DNA from: Streptomyces sp. CB02980
GTDB lineage: Bacteria > Actinomycetota > Actinomycetes > Streptomycetales > Streptomycetaceae
NCBI RefSeq assembly: GCF_014451325.2
Contig: NZ_JACSCH020000005.1
Location: 116,648 to 180,647 of the forward strand
Direction of reading: 5' to 3'
Length of the DNA: 64,000 bases
Shown: positions 25,594 through 37,585 of the stretch, one piece after another
Layout: the number at the start of each line of letters is the position of its first letter
How positions within the stretch are numbered: position 1 is the first letter of the stretch
Translations under genes and position numbers: made by a program
Notes under the pieces: generated by a model
Seen by the model: only the letters and a program-made list of their open reading frames with translations
Databases searched by the model: none
Told to the model about the DNA's origin: nothing

Positions 25594-26208
25594 ATGGACG
25601 GCATGGGAAAAACATATGAGCGTATTGACGGACGTCTCCGTGCCTTCATCGAGGACCAGCCCGTCTTCTTCACCGCCACCGCTCCCCTCTCCGGCGACGG
25701 GCACGTCAACCTCAGCCCCAAGGGACGCCGGGGCACCCTCGTCGTGCTCGACGAACTGACCCTCGCCTACGTCGACTTCGGGGGCAGCAGCGCCGAGACC
25801 GTCGCTCATCTGCGGGAGCCGGGGAACGGACGGATCACCCTCATGTGGACCGCGTTCTCGGGGCCGCCGACCGTCGTGCGGGTGCACGGCACCGGCGAGG
25901 CCGTGCTGCGGGACGATCCGCGCTGGGGCGAGCTGTTCGCGCGGTTCCCGGCCGAGGCCGTCGAGGGCCAGGGCAGCGCGCGGGCGATCGTCCTCGTCCA
26001 CGCGCGGCGGGTCAGCGACGCCTGCGGGTACGCCGTGCCGCTGATGGAGTACCAGGAGGACCGGGGCCTGCACGCCGAGTACTTCAACCGGAAGACGGAC
26101 GACGAGTTCAACGCGTACTGCGAGCGCAAGGACCACATCGCGACCAGCCTCGACGGGCTGCCCGCGCTGCCGCTCCCCCTGCCGCCGCTGCCGCGGACCG
26201 CCGATTAG
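25594..26208 (+). CDS. Pyridoxamine 5'-phosphate oxidase-family flavin protein
   Basis: A 204-residue protein of the FMN-binding split-barrel family. The segments QPVFFTATAPLSGDGHVNLSPKG, TLAYVDFGGSSAETVAHLRE and RITLMWTAFSGPPTVVRVHG fit the pyridoxamine-phosphate-oxidase-like barrel that binds FMN or F420. The C-terminal part contains CGYAVPLMEYQEDRGLH and a Pro-rich tail. The substrate is unknown; many such proteins reduce or scavenge xenobiotics. The ATG at 25594 has GGAG 5-6 nt upstream; ATG at 25603 is an alternative. Confidence 0.85.
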   Translation: MDGMGKTYERIDGRLRAFIEDQPVFFTATAPLSGDGHVNLSPKGRRGTLVVLDELTLAYVDFGGSSAETVAHLREPGNGRITLMWTAFSGPPTVVRVHGTGEAVLRDDPRWGELFARFPAEAVEGQGSARAIVLVHARRVSDACGYAVPLMEYQEDRGLHAEYFNRKTDDEFNAYCERKDHIATSLDGLPALPLPLPPLPRTAD

Positions 26209-26265
26209 CCGCGTCCCGCGCGCGGAGTGCGTGGCTCGGCCCGGGACACCCCTAGCCTCGCGCCC

Positions 26266-26970
26266 ATGCGCACCACACTCCCCCGCACCCTGCTCGTCCT
26301 CGGCGCCGCCCTGATGTCCCTCGGCGCCGCGCCCAGCCCCGTACCGCTGCCCGCTCGTATGGCGGACACCGGCGGCGGCTCCCAGCTGATCACCGCGGAG
26401 GCCGCCGGGACCGGATCCACCGCGGGCACCCTGACCTGGTGGGACCGGCGCGGCGGCCGGTGGGTGAAGGCCGGTTCGGCGCCCGCCCGGTTCGGGGCGA
26501 AGGGGCTCGCCGAGGGCGGGCGGCGGCGGCAGGGCACGAACACCACGCCCACCGGGCTCTACCGGCTGCCGTACGCCTTCGGGATCGAGCCCGCGCCCGC
26601 GGGGACCTCGTACCGCTACGCGCGCGTGACCCGGCGGTCCTGGTGGTGCCAGGACAACGACTCCCGCTCGTACAACCGCTGGGTCGAGGGGCTGCCCCGG
26701 GACTGCCGGGCGGCCCGGGCCGAGCACATGGTCACGTACCGCCGCCAGTACGCGTACGGGCTCGTCATCGGCTTCAACTACGACCGGCCGGTACGCGGGC
26801 GCGGTGCCGGAATCTTCCTGCACGTCAACGGGCGCGGGGCGACCGCGGGTTGTGTCTCCGTCCCGGCGGACGCGATGCGGGCGGTGCTCGCCTGGGCCGA
26901 TCCGGCGCGCCGGCCGCACATCGCCGTCGGCACCCGGGGCGGCGGGCCGACGGCGATCACGCGCTACTGA
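26266..26970 (+). CDS. L,D-transpeptidase (YkuD) family protein
   Basis: A 234-residue secreted protein. The N-terminal hydrophobic signal (TLLVLGAALMSLGAAPS) precedes a YkuD-type domain that, in the family, crosslinks peptidoglycan or cleaves similar bonds using a catalytic cysteine. The catalytic segment IFLHVNGRGATAGCVSVP carries the His, Gly and Cys of the motif, though the spacing differs a little from the classical SHGChN form. TPTGLYRLPYAFGIEPAP is the usual N-terminal part. The ATG at 26266 follows a TAGCCT -10-like hexamer closely, suggesting a leaderless mRNA. The exact reaction is not certain. Confidence 0.8.
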   Translation: MRTTLPRTLLVLGAALMSLGAAPSPVPLPARMADTGGGSQLITAEAAGTGSTAGTLTWWDRRGGRWVKAGSAPARFGAKGLAEGGRRRQGTNTTPTGLYRLPYAFGIEPAPAGTSYRYARVTRRSWWCQDNDSRSYNRWVEGLPRDCRAARAEHMVTYRRQYAYGLVIGFNYDRPVRGRGAGIFLHVNGRGATAGCVSVPADAMRAVLAWADPARRPHIAVGTRGGGPTAITRY

Positions 26971-26977
26971 GACGCGT

Positions 26978-27508
26978 CTACTTCTGCGCCAGCTTCAGCA
27001 GGTGGTCCGCGAGCGCCTGGCCGCCTGCCGGATCGCGGCTGATGAGCAGCAGCGTGTCGTCGCCCGCGATCGTGCCGAGGATCGCGTGGAGTTCGGCCTG
27101 GTCGATGGCCGACGCGAGGAACTGGGCGGCGCCCGGCGGGGTCCGCAGGACCACCAGGTTGGCGGACGCCTCGGCGGAGATCAGCAGTTCGCCGGAGAGG
27201 CGCCGCATGCGCTCCTCCTTGGCGGACTCGCCGAGCGGGGCCTGCGGGGTGCGGAAACCGCCCTCGCTGGGCACCGCGTAGATCAGCTCGCCGCCGGTGT
27301 TGCGGATCTTCACCGCGCCCAGCTCGTCGAGGTCGCGGGAGAGCGTCGCCTGGGTGACGCTCAGCCCGTCGTCCGCGAGGAGCTTGGCGAGCTGGCTCTG
27401 CGAGCGCACCGGCTGCCGGTTGAGGATGTCGACGATCCTGCGGTGGCGAGCGGTGCGGGTCTGCGGAACCGACGGCCCTCCGTGCTCGTTCTCCTGCGCG
27501 TCGGTCAT
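26978..27508 (-). CDS. argR: Arginine repressor
   Basis: A 176-residue ArgR. The N-terminal winged helix ([39 protein letters not shown]) binds ARG boxes, and the C-terminal domain ([30 protein letters not shown]) forms hexamers and binds arginine through its GTIAGDDT motif. It represses the arginine genes when arginine is plentiful. The ATG at 27506-27508 follows the argD stop by 7 nt, so it is the last gene of argC-J-B-D-R. The candidate ARG boxes before argC, argG and argH are its expected targets. Confidence 0.95.
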   Translation of the reverse strand: MTDAQENEHGGPSVPQTRTARHRRIVDILNRQPVRSQSQLAKLLADDGLSVTQATLSRDLDELGAVKIRNTGGELIYAVPSEGGFRTPQAPLGESAKEERMRRLSGELLISAEASANLVVLRTPPGAAQFLASAIDQAELHAILGTIAGDDTLLLISRDPAGGQALADHLLKLAQK

Positions 27509-27515
27509 CGTCGTC

Positions 27516-28730
27516 TCATTCTCCGGTTCGTCCTTGCCCGTTCGCCACGTCGAGGACTCCGGGCAGGGCCTGGAGGAAGGCGTCCGCCTCGGCGTCGGTG
27601 AGGACCAGCGGAGGCATGATCCGTACGACATCGGGGGCGGGCGCGTTCACCAGGAGGCCGGCGTCCTGAGCCGCCTGCTGCACCTGAGGTGCGAGGGACT
27701 CCGTGAGCACGATACCCAGCAGGAGGCCCGCACCACGGACGTGGGAGACCAGCGGGTGGTTCAGACCTTCGATTCCCTGCCTCAGCCGCTCCCCGACCGC
27801 CTTCACGTGATCGAGGGCCGCGTCGGCTCCGAGGGTGTCGAGAACGGCGATTCCGGCGGCGCAGGCCACCGGGTTCCCGCCGAAGGTGGTGCCGTGGTGA
27901 CCGGGCCCGAAGAGGTCCGCTGCGGGGCCGAAGGCGACGGTCGCACCGAGCGGGAGGCCGCCGCCGAGGCCCTTGGCGAGGGTCACGACATCGGGCTCGA
28001 CGCCCTCGTGGGCCTGGTACTCGAACCAGTGGCCGCAGCGGCCGATGCCGGTCTGCACCTCGTCGAGGACGAGGAGGGTGCCGGTGGCGCGGGTGATCTC
28101 CCGGGCCGCCTTGAGGTAGCCGGCGGGCGGGACGACGACGCCGTTCTCGCCCTGGATGGGCTCGATGATCACGAGGGCGGTGTCCTCGGTGACGGCGGCG
28201 CGGAGCGCCTCGACGTCCCCGTACGGCACATGTGTCACGTCGCCGGGCAGCGGCAGGAACGGCGTCTGCTTCGCGGGCTGGCCGGTGAGCGCGAGAGAGC
28301 CCATGGTCCGGCCGTGGAAGCCGCCCTGGGTGGCGACCATGTGGGACCGGCCGGTGAGCCGGCCGATCTTGAAGGCGCCTTCGACGGCCTCGGCGCCGGA
28401 GTTGCAGAAGAAGACCTTGCCGGGCCGGCCGAAGAGCGCGAGGAGCTTCTCGGCGAGGGCGACGGGCGGCTCGGCGACGAAGAGGTTGGAGACGTGGCCG
28501 AGGGTCCGGATCTGCCGGCTGACGGCCTCGACGAACGCCGGGTGGCCGTGGCCGAGGGCGTTCACCGCGATGCCGCCGACGAAGTCCAGGTACTCGTTGC
28601 CGTCGGCGTCCCAGACCTTGGTGCCCTCACCGCGGACGAGGGGCAGCCGGGGAGTGCCGTAGTTGTTCATCAGCGAGCCCTGCCACCGCTGGGTCAGCTG
28701 CTCGTTGCCGGGCTCCGTGGTGCCGCTCAT
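27516..28730 (-). CDS. argD: Acetylornithine aminotransferase
   Basis: A 404-residue PLP enzyme that moves an amino group to N-acetylglutamate semialdehyde, giving N-acetylornithine. [21 protein letters not shown] (in two adjoining pieces) and [20 protein letters not shown] surround the cofactor, and the PLP lysine sits in [36 protein letters not shown] holds the phosphate. The ATG at 28728-28730 overlaps the argB stop as TGATG, giving translation coupling. Confidence 0.95.
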   Translation of the reverse strand: MSGTTEPGNEQLTQRWQGSLMNNYGTPRLPLVRGEGTKVWDADGNEYLDFVGGIAVNALGHGHPAFVEAVSRQIRTLGHVSNLFVAEPPVALAEKLLALFGRPGKVFFCNSGAEAVEGAFKIGRLTGRSHMVATQGGFHGRTMGSLALTGQPAKQTPFLPLPGDVTHVPYGDVEALRAAVTEDTALVIIEPIQGENGVVVPPAGYLKAAREITRATGTLLVLDEVQTGIGRCGHWFEYQAHEGVEPDVVTLAKGLGGGLPLGATVAFGPAADLFGPGHHGTTFGGNPVACAAGIAVLDTLGADAALDHVKAVGERLRQGIEGLNHPLVSHVRGAGLLLGIVLTESLAPQVQQAAQDAGLLVNAPAPDVVRIMPPLVLTDAEADAFLQALPGVLDVANGQGRTGE

Positions 28731-29650
28731 CAGTCCCCCTGTCCGTCCGGCACGACCATCGTGCCGATGCCCTCGTCGGTGAAGATCTCCAGCAGGATCG
28801 AGTGCTGGACCCGGCCGTCGATCACGCGGGCCGTGGTGACCCCGTTCCGTACGGCGTGCAGGCAGCCCTCCATCTTGGGGACCATGCCGCTGGAGAGCTC
28901 GGGCAGCAGCTTCTCCAGCTGGCTCGCGGTGAGCCGGCTGATGACCTCGTCGCTGTGCGGCCAGTCCTCGTAGAGACCCTCGACGTCGGTCAGGACCATC
29001 AACGTCTCGGCGCCCAGCGCCGCAGCGAGTGCCGCAGCCGCCGTATCAGCATTGACGTTGTAGACATGTCCGTCGTCCTGGGAGCGGGCGATGGAGGAGA
29101 TGACCGGGATCCGGCCGTCCTCCAGGAGCGCCTGGATGGCGCCGGTGTCGATGGCGGTGATCTCACCGACCCGGCCGATGTCGATCTGCTCGCCGTCCAC
29201 GACCGGCCGGTGCCGGGTGGCGGTGATGGTGTGGGCGTCCTCGCCGGTGAGACCGACGGCGAGCGGGCCGTGCTGGTTGAGCAGCCCGACGAGCTCGCGC
29301 TGGACCTGGCCGGCGAGGACCATCCGTACGACGTCCATGGCGTCCTCGGTGGTGACCCGCAGGCCCGCCTTGAACTCGCTGACGATGCCGTGGCGGTCGA
29401 GGGCGGCGCTGATCTGGGGGCCGCCCCCGTGCACGACGACCGGCTTGAGGCCGGCCTGGCGCAGGAAGACGACGTCCTGGGCGAAGGCGGCCTTCAGGTC
29501 CTCGTCGATCATAGCGTTGCCGCCGAACTTGATGACGACCGTCTTGCCGTTGTGCCGCGTGAGCCAGGGCAGGGCCTCGATGAGGATCTGGGCCTTGGGG
29601 AGCGCGGTGTGCTTCCGGGTCGTGCTCTCGGGGTTCTGGGGGTCGCTCAT
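28730..29650 (-). CDS. argB: Acetylglutamate kinase
   Basis: A 306-residue amino acid kinase that phosphorylates N-acetylglutamate, the main controlled step in many bacteria. The nucleotide and substrate loops read [31 protein letters not shown] and [20 protein letters not shown], and [12 protein letters not shown] completes the ATP site. The ATG at 29648-29650 overlaps the argJ stop as ATGA. Arginine feedback inhibition, through an N-terminal helix, is likely for this family but not visible directly. Confidence 0.95.
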   Translation of the reverse strand: MSDPQNPESTTRKHTALPKAQILIEALPWLTRHNGKTVVIKFGGNAMIDEDLKAAFAQDVVFLRQAGLKPVVVHGGGPQISAALDRHGIVSEFKAGLRVTTEDAMDVVRMVLAGQVQRELVGLLNQHGPLAVGLTGEDAHTITATRHRPVVDGEQIDIGRVGEITAIDTGAIQALLEDGRIPVISSIARSQDDGHVYNVNADTAAAALAAALGAETLMVLTDVEGLYEDWPHSDEVISRLTASQLEKLLPELSSGMVPKMEGCLHAVRNGVTTARVIDGRVQHSILLEIFTDEGIGTMVVPDGQGD

Positions 29651-30825
29651 GACGAGTACGCGCTGTTCTCGTGGACGTAGTCGGCGGTGAGGTCGTTCGC
29701 CCAGATGACGGCGGACTCGGTGCCTGCGGCGAGGTCGGCGGTGATGGTGACCTCCCGGTAGCGCATGTCGACCAGGTCGCGGTCCTCGCCGACGGAGCCG
29801 TTCTTGCAGACCCAGACGCCGTTGATGGCGACGTTGAGCTCGTCGGGCTCGAAGGCCGCCGCCGTCGTGCCGATGGCGGAGAGTACCCGGCCCCAGTTGG
29901 GGTCCTCGCCGTGGATGGCGCACTTGAGGAGGTTGTTACGGGCGATGGACCGGCCCACCTCGACGGCGTCGTCCTCGGTCGCGGCGTTGATCACCTCGAT
30001 GCGGATGTCCTTGCTGGCGCCCTCGGCGTCGCCGATGAGCTGGCGGGCGAGGTCGTCGCAGACCTCCCGTACGGCCCCGGTGAACGCGTCCTGCTCCGGC
30101 GTGACGCCGGAGGAGCCGGAGGCGAGGAGGAGGACGGTGTCGTTGGTGGACATGCAGCCGTCGGAGTCGACCCGGTCGAACGTGACGCGGGTGGCGCCCC
30201 GCAGGGCACTGTCCAGGCCCGCGCCGTCGACGTCGGCGTCGGTGGTGAGGACGACGAGCATGGTGGCGAGGCCGGGGGCGAGCATGCCGGCGCCCTTGGC
30301 CATGCCGCCGACCGTCCAGCTGCCGTCGGGGCCGTCCTTCGTCACCACGGAGGTCTTGTGGACGGTGTCGGTGGTCTTGATGGCGATGGCGGCCTTCTCG
30401 CCGCCGTGCTCGGACAGCTCGGCCGCGGCCTTCTCGACGCCGGGGAGCAGCTTGTCCATGGGGAGCAGGAGGCCGATGAGGCCGGTGGAGGCGACGGCGA
30501 CCTCGCCCGCGCCGACGTCCGTGCCCTTGGCGCTGAGGACCTCGGCGACCTTCTCGGCGGTGGCGTGGGTGTCCTGGAAGCCCTGGGGACCGGTGCAGGC
30601 GTTGGCGCCGCCCGAGTTGAGGACGACGGCGGTCAGCTCGCCGTCGGCGAGGACCTGCTGGGACCAGACGACGGGAGCGGCCTTGACGCGGTTGGAGGTG
30701 AAGACTCCCGCGGCGGCGCGGCGGGGCCCGGTGTTGACCACGAGGGCCAGGTCCGGGTTGCCGTTCTGCTTGATCCCGGCGGCGATGCCCGCCGCCGTGA
30801 ATCCCTTCGCTGCGGTGACGCTCAC
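29647..30825 (-). CDS. argJ: Bifunctional ornithine acetyltransferase/N-acetylglutamate synthase
   Basis: A 392-residue self-cleaving enzyme that recycles the acetyl group from N-acetylornithine to glutamate. The autoproteolysis site is in [17 protein letters not shown], where cleavage before Thr yields alpha and beta chains; [20 protein letters not shown] and [20 protein letters not shown] line the active site. The GTG at 30823-30825 follows CGGAGAAG; an upstream ATG at 30852 lacks a site. It is the second gene of the cluster, 89 nt after argC. Confidence 0.94.
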   Translation of the reverse strand: MSVTAAKGFTAAGIAAGIKQNGNPDLALVVNTGPRRAAAGVFTSNRVKAAPVVWSQQVLADGELTAVVLNSGGANACTGPQGFQDTHATAEKVAEVLSAKGTDVGAGEVAVASTGLIGLLLPMDKLLPGVEKAAAELSEHGGEKAAIAIKTTDTVHKTSVVTKDGPDGSWTVGGMAKGAGMLAPGLATMLVVLTTDADVDGAGLDSALRGATRVTFDRVDSDGCMSTNDTVLLLASGSSGVTPEQDAFTGAVREVCDDLARQLIGDAEGASKDIRIEVINAATEDDAVEVGRSIARNNLLKCAIHGEDPNWGRVLSAIGTTAAAFEPDELNVAINGVWVCKNGSVGEDRDLVDMRYREVTITADLAAGTESAVIWANDLTADYVHENSAYSS

Positions 30826-30913
30826 TGTGCTTCTCCGTTCGCTTCTCCGCACGCGCAGCGCAGAGGTGCGGGCTTCGTTGTCGTCTGCGGACCGGTGGCT
30901 GCGCGTGCGTCGC

Positions 30914-33018
<2,105 letters not shown>

Positions 33019-33022
<4 letters not shown>

Positions 33023-33618
33023 CCCACTCCACCGGACGCAAGGTGACCGCCAACATCGCCCTCACCCTCGACGGGCGCTACAACGGCCCCGGCGGGCCGG
33101 GGGACATCTCCGCGATCCTCCCGTACGCCACCACCGAGGTCGCCCGCGACCACCTCACCCACATCTGGGAGAACGCGACGACCGCACTGCTCGGCCGCGT
33201 CAACGCCGAGGGCTTCCTGGGGTACTGGCCGGCGGTGGCGGCCGACGAGAACGCCGACCCGCGCGACCGCGGCTACGCGAAGTGGCTCGTCGACACGGAT
33301 AAGGTGGTCCTGTCGACCACCCTCACCGCATCCCCGTGGGAACGCGCCCGCGTGGTGAACGCCCCGGCCGCCGAGGTCGTCGCCGAACTCAAGAGCCACG
33401 GCGAGGGCGACATCCTGGTCAACACCAGCCCGAGCATCACCAAGGCGCTCCTCGCCGCGGACCTGGTGGACCGGCTGTACCTGCTGATCTGCCCGGAGAT
33501 CGCCGGGGACGGGGAGCGGCTGTTCGAGGACGGCCTGCCCGGTTCGCGGTGGCGGCTCACCCGCCGGGAGACCGGCGAGCTCGGCGAGATGGCCCTGGTC
33601 TACGACCGGGTGCGCTGA
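33019..33618 (+). CDS. Dihydrofolate reductase-family (RibD C-terminal-like) reductase
   Basis: A 199-residue protein of the RibD C-terminal/DHFR-like family. VTANIALTLDGRYNGPGG is the typical N-terminal strand, TTALLGRVNAEGFLGYW the nucleotide-binding region, and GDILVNTSPSITKALLAADL with LYLLICPEIAGDGERLFEDG the conserved C-terminal part. It should bind NADPH; the substrate is unknown. Its ATG at 33019 overlaps the ArsR stop as ATGA, so the pair forms a two-gene cassette controlled by the ArsR operator. The cassette lies between argC and argG. Confidence 0.85.
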
Positions 33619-33692
33619 GCGCCACGACCGCGCATGCTGATCGTGTGCAGGGTGTCGGAGGGGGCGATTCCACACTCCCTCACCGACACCCC

Positions 33693-35183
<1,491 letters not shown>

Positions 35184-35210
35184 CCCATCCCGCCCGACTG
35201 CCCCACCCCC

Positions 35211-35276
35211 GTCGAGCGCCACGCGCTCGACACCCCCGGAAGGCCGGCTCGACGTCCCCCGCGTCGAGCCGGCCTT
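35211..35276 (+). terminator. Double-hairpin terminator after argG
   Basis: The first hairpin is GTCGAGCG...CGCTCGAC (35211-35231). The second, AAGGCCGGCTCGAC...GTCGAGCCGGCCTT (35240-35276), has a 14-bp stem and is followed by TCC. They share the GTCGAG motif and lie 28 nt after the stop. Confidence 0.8.
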
Positions 35277-35503
35277 TCCGTCTCTCCCCCTCCCCCAGGG
35301 AGTCCGTGGCGGCGCGGACGCGGATCGACGGCGCGCGCCGTCGATAACCCGGCGGAGGGGCTGTGGGAGCGCCTCGACGCCCATGCCGCGTCGGTGCCCG
35401 GGCGCAAGTACGAGCGGCTGCGCGGCGGTGGCGGCCGGTGCTGTCACATCGTGGCGTGGCCTCCCGTCAACGCGGTGACGGAACCGATGAGGAGTGAGGC
35501 GCC
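35277..35503. other. Intergenic region with a possible coding remnant
   Basis: The stretch 35340-35430 reads as DNPAEGLWERLDAHAASV and on toward RKYERLRG without a start, perhaps a relic of a lost gene. Family not recognised. The promoter of the ECF gene should lie here. Confidence 0.35.
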
Positions 35504-36379
35504 ATGCACGACGACACCTTTCCGGCCGCCCTGGCCGGACGTTTCGACGCCCACGAGGAGCAACTGCGGCACGTGGCCCTGCGGATGACGGGTTCGGAGG
35601 CCGAGGCCGAGGAGGCGCTCGCGGCGGTGCGGGCGGGGCTGGGGCGGGACGACGGGGCGTCGGTCCGGGCCTGGCTCACGGCGCTGGTCACGCGGGAGTG
35701 CGTGCGGGGGCTCCAGAGGCGGCGGGCGGGCGAGGGGCCCGGGCGCAGGAGCGCGGCCGGGGCCGGGGGCGGGAGCGAGGTCCGGGGCGCGGCCGGAGCC
35801 GGTGTCGGGGGCGAGTCCAGGGGCGGGGGCGAGTCCGTGTGGCTCGCGCTGTTCCTCGTGCTGGAGTCCCTGGGGGCCGAGGAGCGGCTCGCCTATGTGC
35901 TGCACGACGCGTTCGGGCTGCCGTCGTACGAGACGGCCCGCATCACCGGCGACTCCCCCGAGGAGGTGGCACGGCTGGCCCGGCGGGCCCGGGAGCGGGT
36001 CCGGGGCCACGGGACGGCCCGGGCCGAGGGGGGCGTCGGGCGGCAGCGGGCGGTGGTGGACCTCTTCCTGGCCGCCGCACGCGCGCGTGACGCGCGTACG
36101 CTCGCGGCCGTCCTCGACCCGGACGTGGTCGCCCACTCCGAGCGCGGCCCGGTGCACGGCGCGCCCGCCGTCGCCGAGGGCGCGGCCGCGTTCGCCCGGT
36201 TCGCGGACGTGGCCCGGCCCGCGCTGGTCGACGGGGCCGTCGGTGCGGTCGCCTTCGTCGACGGGCGGCCCGTCTCCGCCGTGGCGTTCACCCTCCGCCG
36301 GGACCGGATCGTCAGCGTGTCCGTCACCACGGGGGAGGACCGGGTACGCGCCCTGGACCTGGTCTTCTCCGATGGGTGA
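35504..36379 (+). CDS. ECF sigma factor with a C-terminal SnoaL-like domain (SigJ/ECF41-like)
   Basis: A 291-residue protein. Region 2 appears in HVALRMTGSEAEAEEALAAV, and region 4 in ERLAYVLHDAFGLPSYETARITGDSPEEVARLARRARERVRG. Residues of about 180-290 form a SnoaL/NTF2-like domain (VVDLFLAAARARDARTLAAV, VAHSERGPVHGAPAVAEG), which in ECF41 proteins controls the sigma activity. The linker between regions 2 and 4 is unusually Gly/Ala/Arg-rich, and the WLPEP-type motif of this group is missing, so activity may be altered. ATG 35504 follows GGAGTGAGG. The stop overlaps the next GTG. Confidence 0.75.
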   Translation: MHDDTFPAALAGRFDAHEEQLRHVALRMTGSEAEAEEALAAVRAGLGRDDGASVRAWLTALVTRECVRGLQRRRAGEGPGRRSAAGAGGGSEVRGAAGAGVGGESRGGGESVWLALFLVLESLGAEERLAYVLHDAFGLPSYETARITGDSPEEVARLARRARERVRGHGTARAEGGVGRQRAVVDLFLAAARARDARTLAAVLDPDVVAHSERGPVHGAPAVAEGAAAFARFADVARPALVDGAVGAVAFVDGRPVSAVAFTLRRDRIVSVSVTTGEDRVRALDLVFSDG

Positions 36380-36972
36380 CGCGGTGCCGGACCGGCGACG
36401 GGGTGGACCTCGCCGTGGACCGGGGCAGCAGGCTCGTCGTCCTCGGCCTCAACGGGGCCGGAAAGACGACCCTGTTGCGGATCCTCGCCGGTCGGGAGAC
36501 CCCCGACACGGGGCGGGTGGTGCGTGGACACGGGCTGCGGCTCGGCTACTTCGCCCAGGAGCACGACACGCTCGATCCGGGCCGTACCGTCCGGGAGAAC
36601 CTCGCCGACTCGGCACCGTGGCTGACGGACGGTGAGGTACGGGCGGTCCTGGGCGCGTTCCTGTTCCGGGGCGACGACGCCGACAAGCCGGCCGGGGTGC
36701 TCTCCGGCGGCGAGAAGACCCGTCTCGCACTGGCCGTGCTCGTCCACTCGGGCGCGAACGTCCTGCTCCTCGACGAGCCCACCAACAACCTGGACCCCGC
36801 CTCCCGCACCGAGGTCCTGGCCGCCGTGGGCGCGTACCCGGGCGCGATCGTGATGGTCACGCACGACGAGGAGGCACTCGACGCCCTGCGCCCCGAACGG
36901 GTCCTGCTGCTGCCGGACGCGGACGAGGACCTGTGGAGCGAGGAGTACCGGGGGCTCGTGAGCCTGGCCTGA
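36376..36972 (+). CDS. Orphan C-terminal half of an ABC-F ATPase
   Basis: A 198-residue product equivalent to the second nucleotide-binding domain of an actinobacterial ABC-F protein (full length about 530 residues). Walker A is VLGLNGAGKTTLLRILAG, the signature is VLSGGEKTRLALAVL, Walker B is LLLDEPTNNLD, and the H-loop is VTHDEEAL; the end RPERVLLLPDADEDLWSEEY matches the normal C terminus. The first domain and linker are absent. The GTG overlaps the ECF stop as GTGA; GTG 36403 is an alternative. The gene is probably a deletion remnant, although every ATPase motif is intact and it could still form a dimer. Confidence 0.75.
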   Translation: MTRCRTGDGVDLAVDRGSRLVVLGLNGAGKTTLLRILAGRETPDTGRVVRGHGLRLGYFAQEHDTLDPGRTVRENLADSAPWLTDGEVRAVLGAFLFRGDDADKPAGVLSGGEKTRLALAVLVHSGANVLLLDEPTNNLDPASRTEVLAAVGAYPGAIVMVTHDEEALDALRPERVLLLPDADEDLWSEEYRGLVSLA

Positions 36973-37092
36973 CGGGCGGACCGGCGGTCGGTCTGACGGC
37001 CTGGCAGGCGGACGGCCTGGCGGGCGGACCGGCGGACGGACGGGCGGTCCTGGAGGAGGTTCGTTCGATGAGGCGTCGCCTAGTCTGACGAC
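36973..37092. repeat. Degenerate GGCGGACCGGCGG-rich repeats after the ABC-F fragment
   Basis: Imperfect copies of GGCCTGGCGGGCGGACCGG-like units begin at the stop codon and run to about 37060. They resemble the stop-codon-associated repeats elsewhere in the window. The rest is the leader of the next gene. Confidence 0.6.
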
Positions 37093-37497
37093 ATGATCAT
37101 CGATGCGCGGACCCACGTACGGGTCGCCCGCCCCTCGCGGGATCTGGCCGCCGCCGAGCGGTTCTACGTCGACGGGCTCGGTCTTGAGGTGCAGTGGCGG
37201 ACCACCGAGCGGGTGTCCGGCAAGCACGACCTGCTCATGGTCGGCCCCAAGGGCGGCGGTTGGCACTTCGAGCTGACCCGTGATCCCGAGCACCCCGTGG
37301 AGCCGGCCCCGACCGTCGAGGACCTGTTCGTGGTCTATCTCGGGGCGCCCGTCGAGGAGGCGCAGGTGGAGCGGCTGCTCGCCGCCGGCGGCACGCGGGT
37401 GGCCGCGCACAACCCGTACTGGGACGAGCACGGCGTGACCGTCGAGGACCCCGACGGCTATCAGCTCGTCCTGTGCTCGCGCACCTGGGGCGCATGA
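37093..37497 (+). CDS. VOC-superfamily (glyoxalase-like) protein
   Basis: A 134-residue protein with two beta-alpha-beta-beta-beta units. The first is VARPSRDLAAAERFYVDGLG and the second leads to AAHNPYWDEHGVTVEDPDGY with QLVLC, giving the His/Glu metal-binding pattern of the vicinal oxygen chelate fold. Such proteins open rings, isomerise toxic aldehydes or bind drugs; the substrate is unknown. ATG 37093 is the only start with suitable position. It ends in a strong hairpin. Confidence 0.85.
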   Translation: MIIDARTHVRVARPSRDLAAAERFYVDGLGLEVQWRTTERVSGKHDLLMVGPKGGGWHFELTRDPEHPVEPAPTVEDLFVVYLGAPVEEAQVERLLAAGGTRVAAHNPYWDEHGVTVEDPDGYQLVLCSRTWGA

Positions 37498-37531
37498 CGA
37501 CGGGGCGCGGCCGGAGGGCCGCGCCCCGTCG
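37498..37531 (+). terminator. Terminator of the VOC gene
   Basis: CGACGGGGCGCGGCC pairs with GGCCGCGCCCCGTCG around GGAG, a 15-bp perfect stem just past the stop. Confidence 0.85.
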
Positions 37532-37585
37532 AGGGGCTTCCGCCGGTGACGGGGGTCTTGCGGCCCCTGTCCCCGCGGTCGCCTC

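Noticed and set aside
36376..36972. Full-length ABC transporter gene
   Set aside because: Only the second domain of an ABC-F protein is present; it has no membrane helices and no permease partner.
35500..37500. A mobile element at the ECF/ABC-F locus
   Set aside because: No transposase, integrase or flanking terminal repeats were found; a simple deletion explains the fragment.
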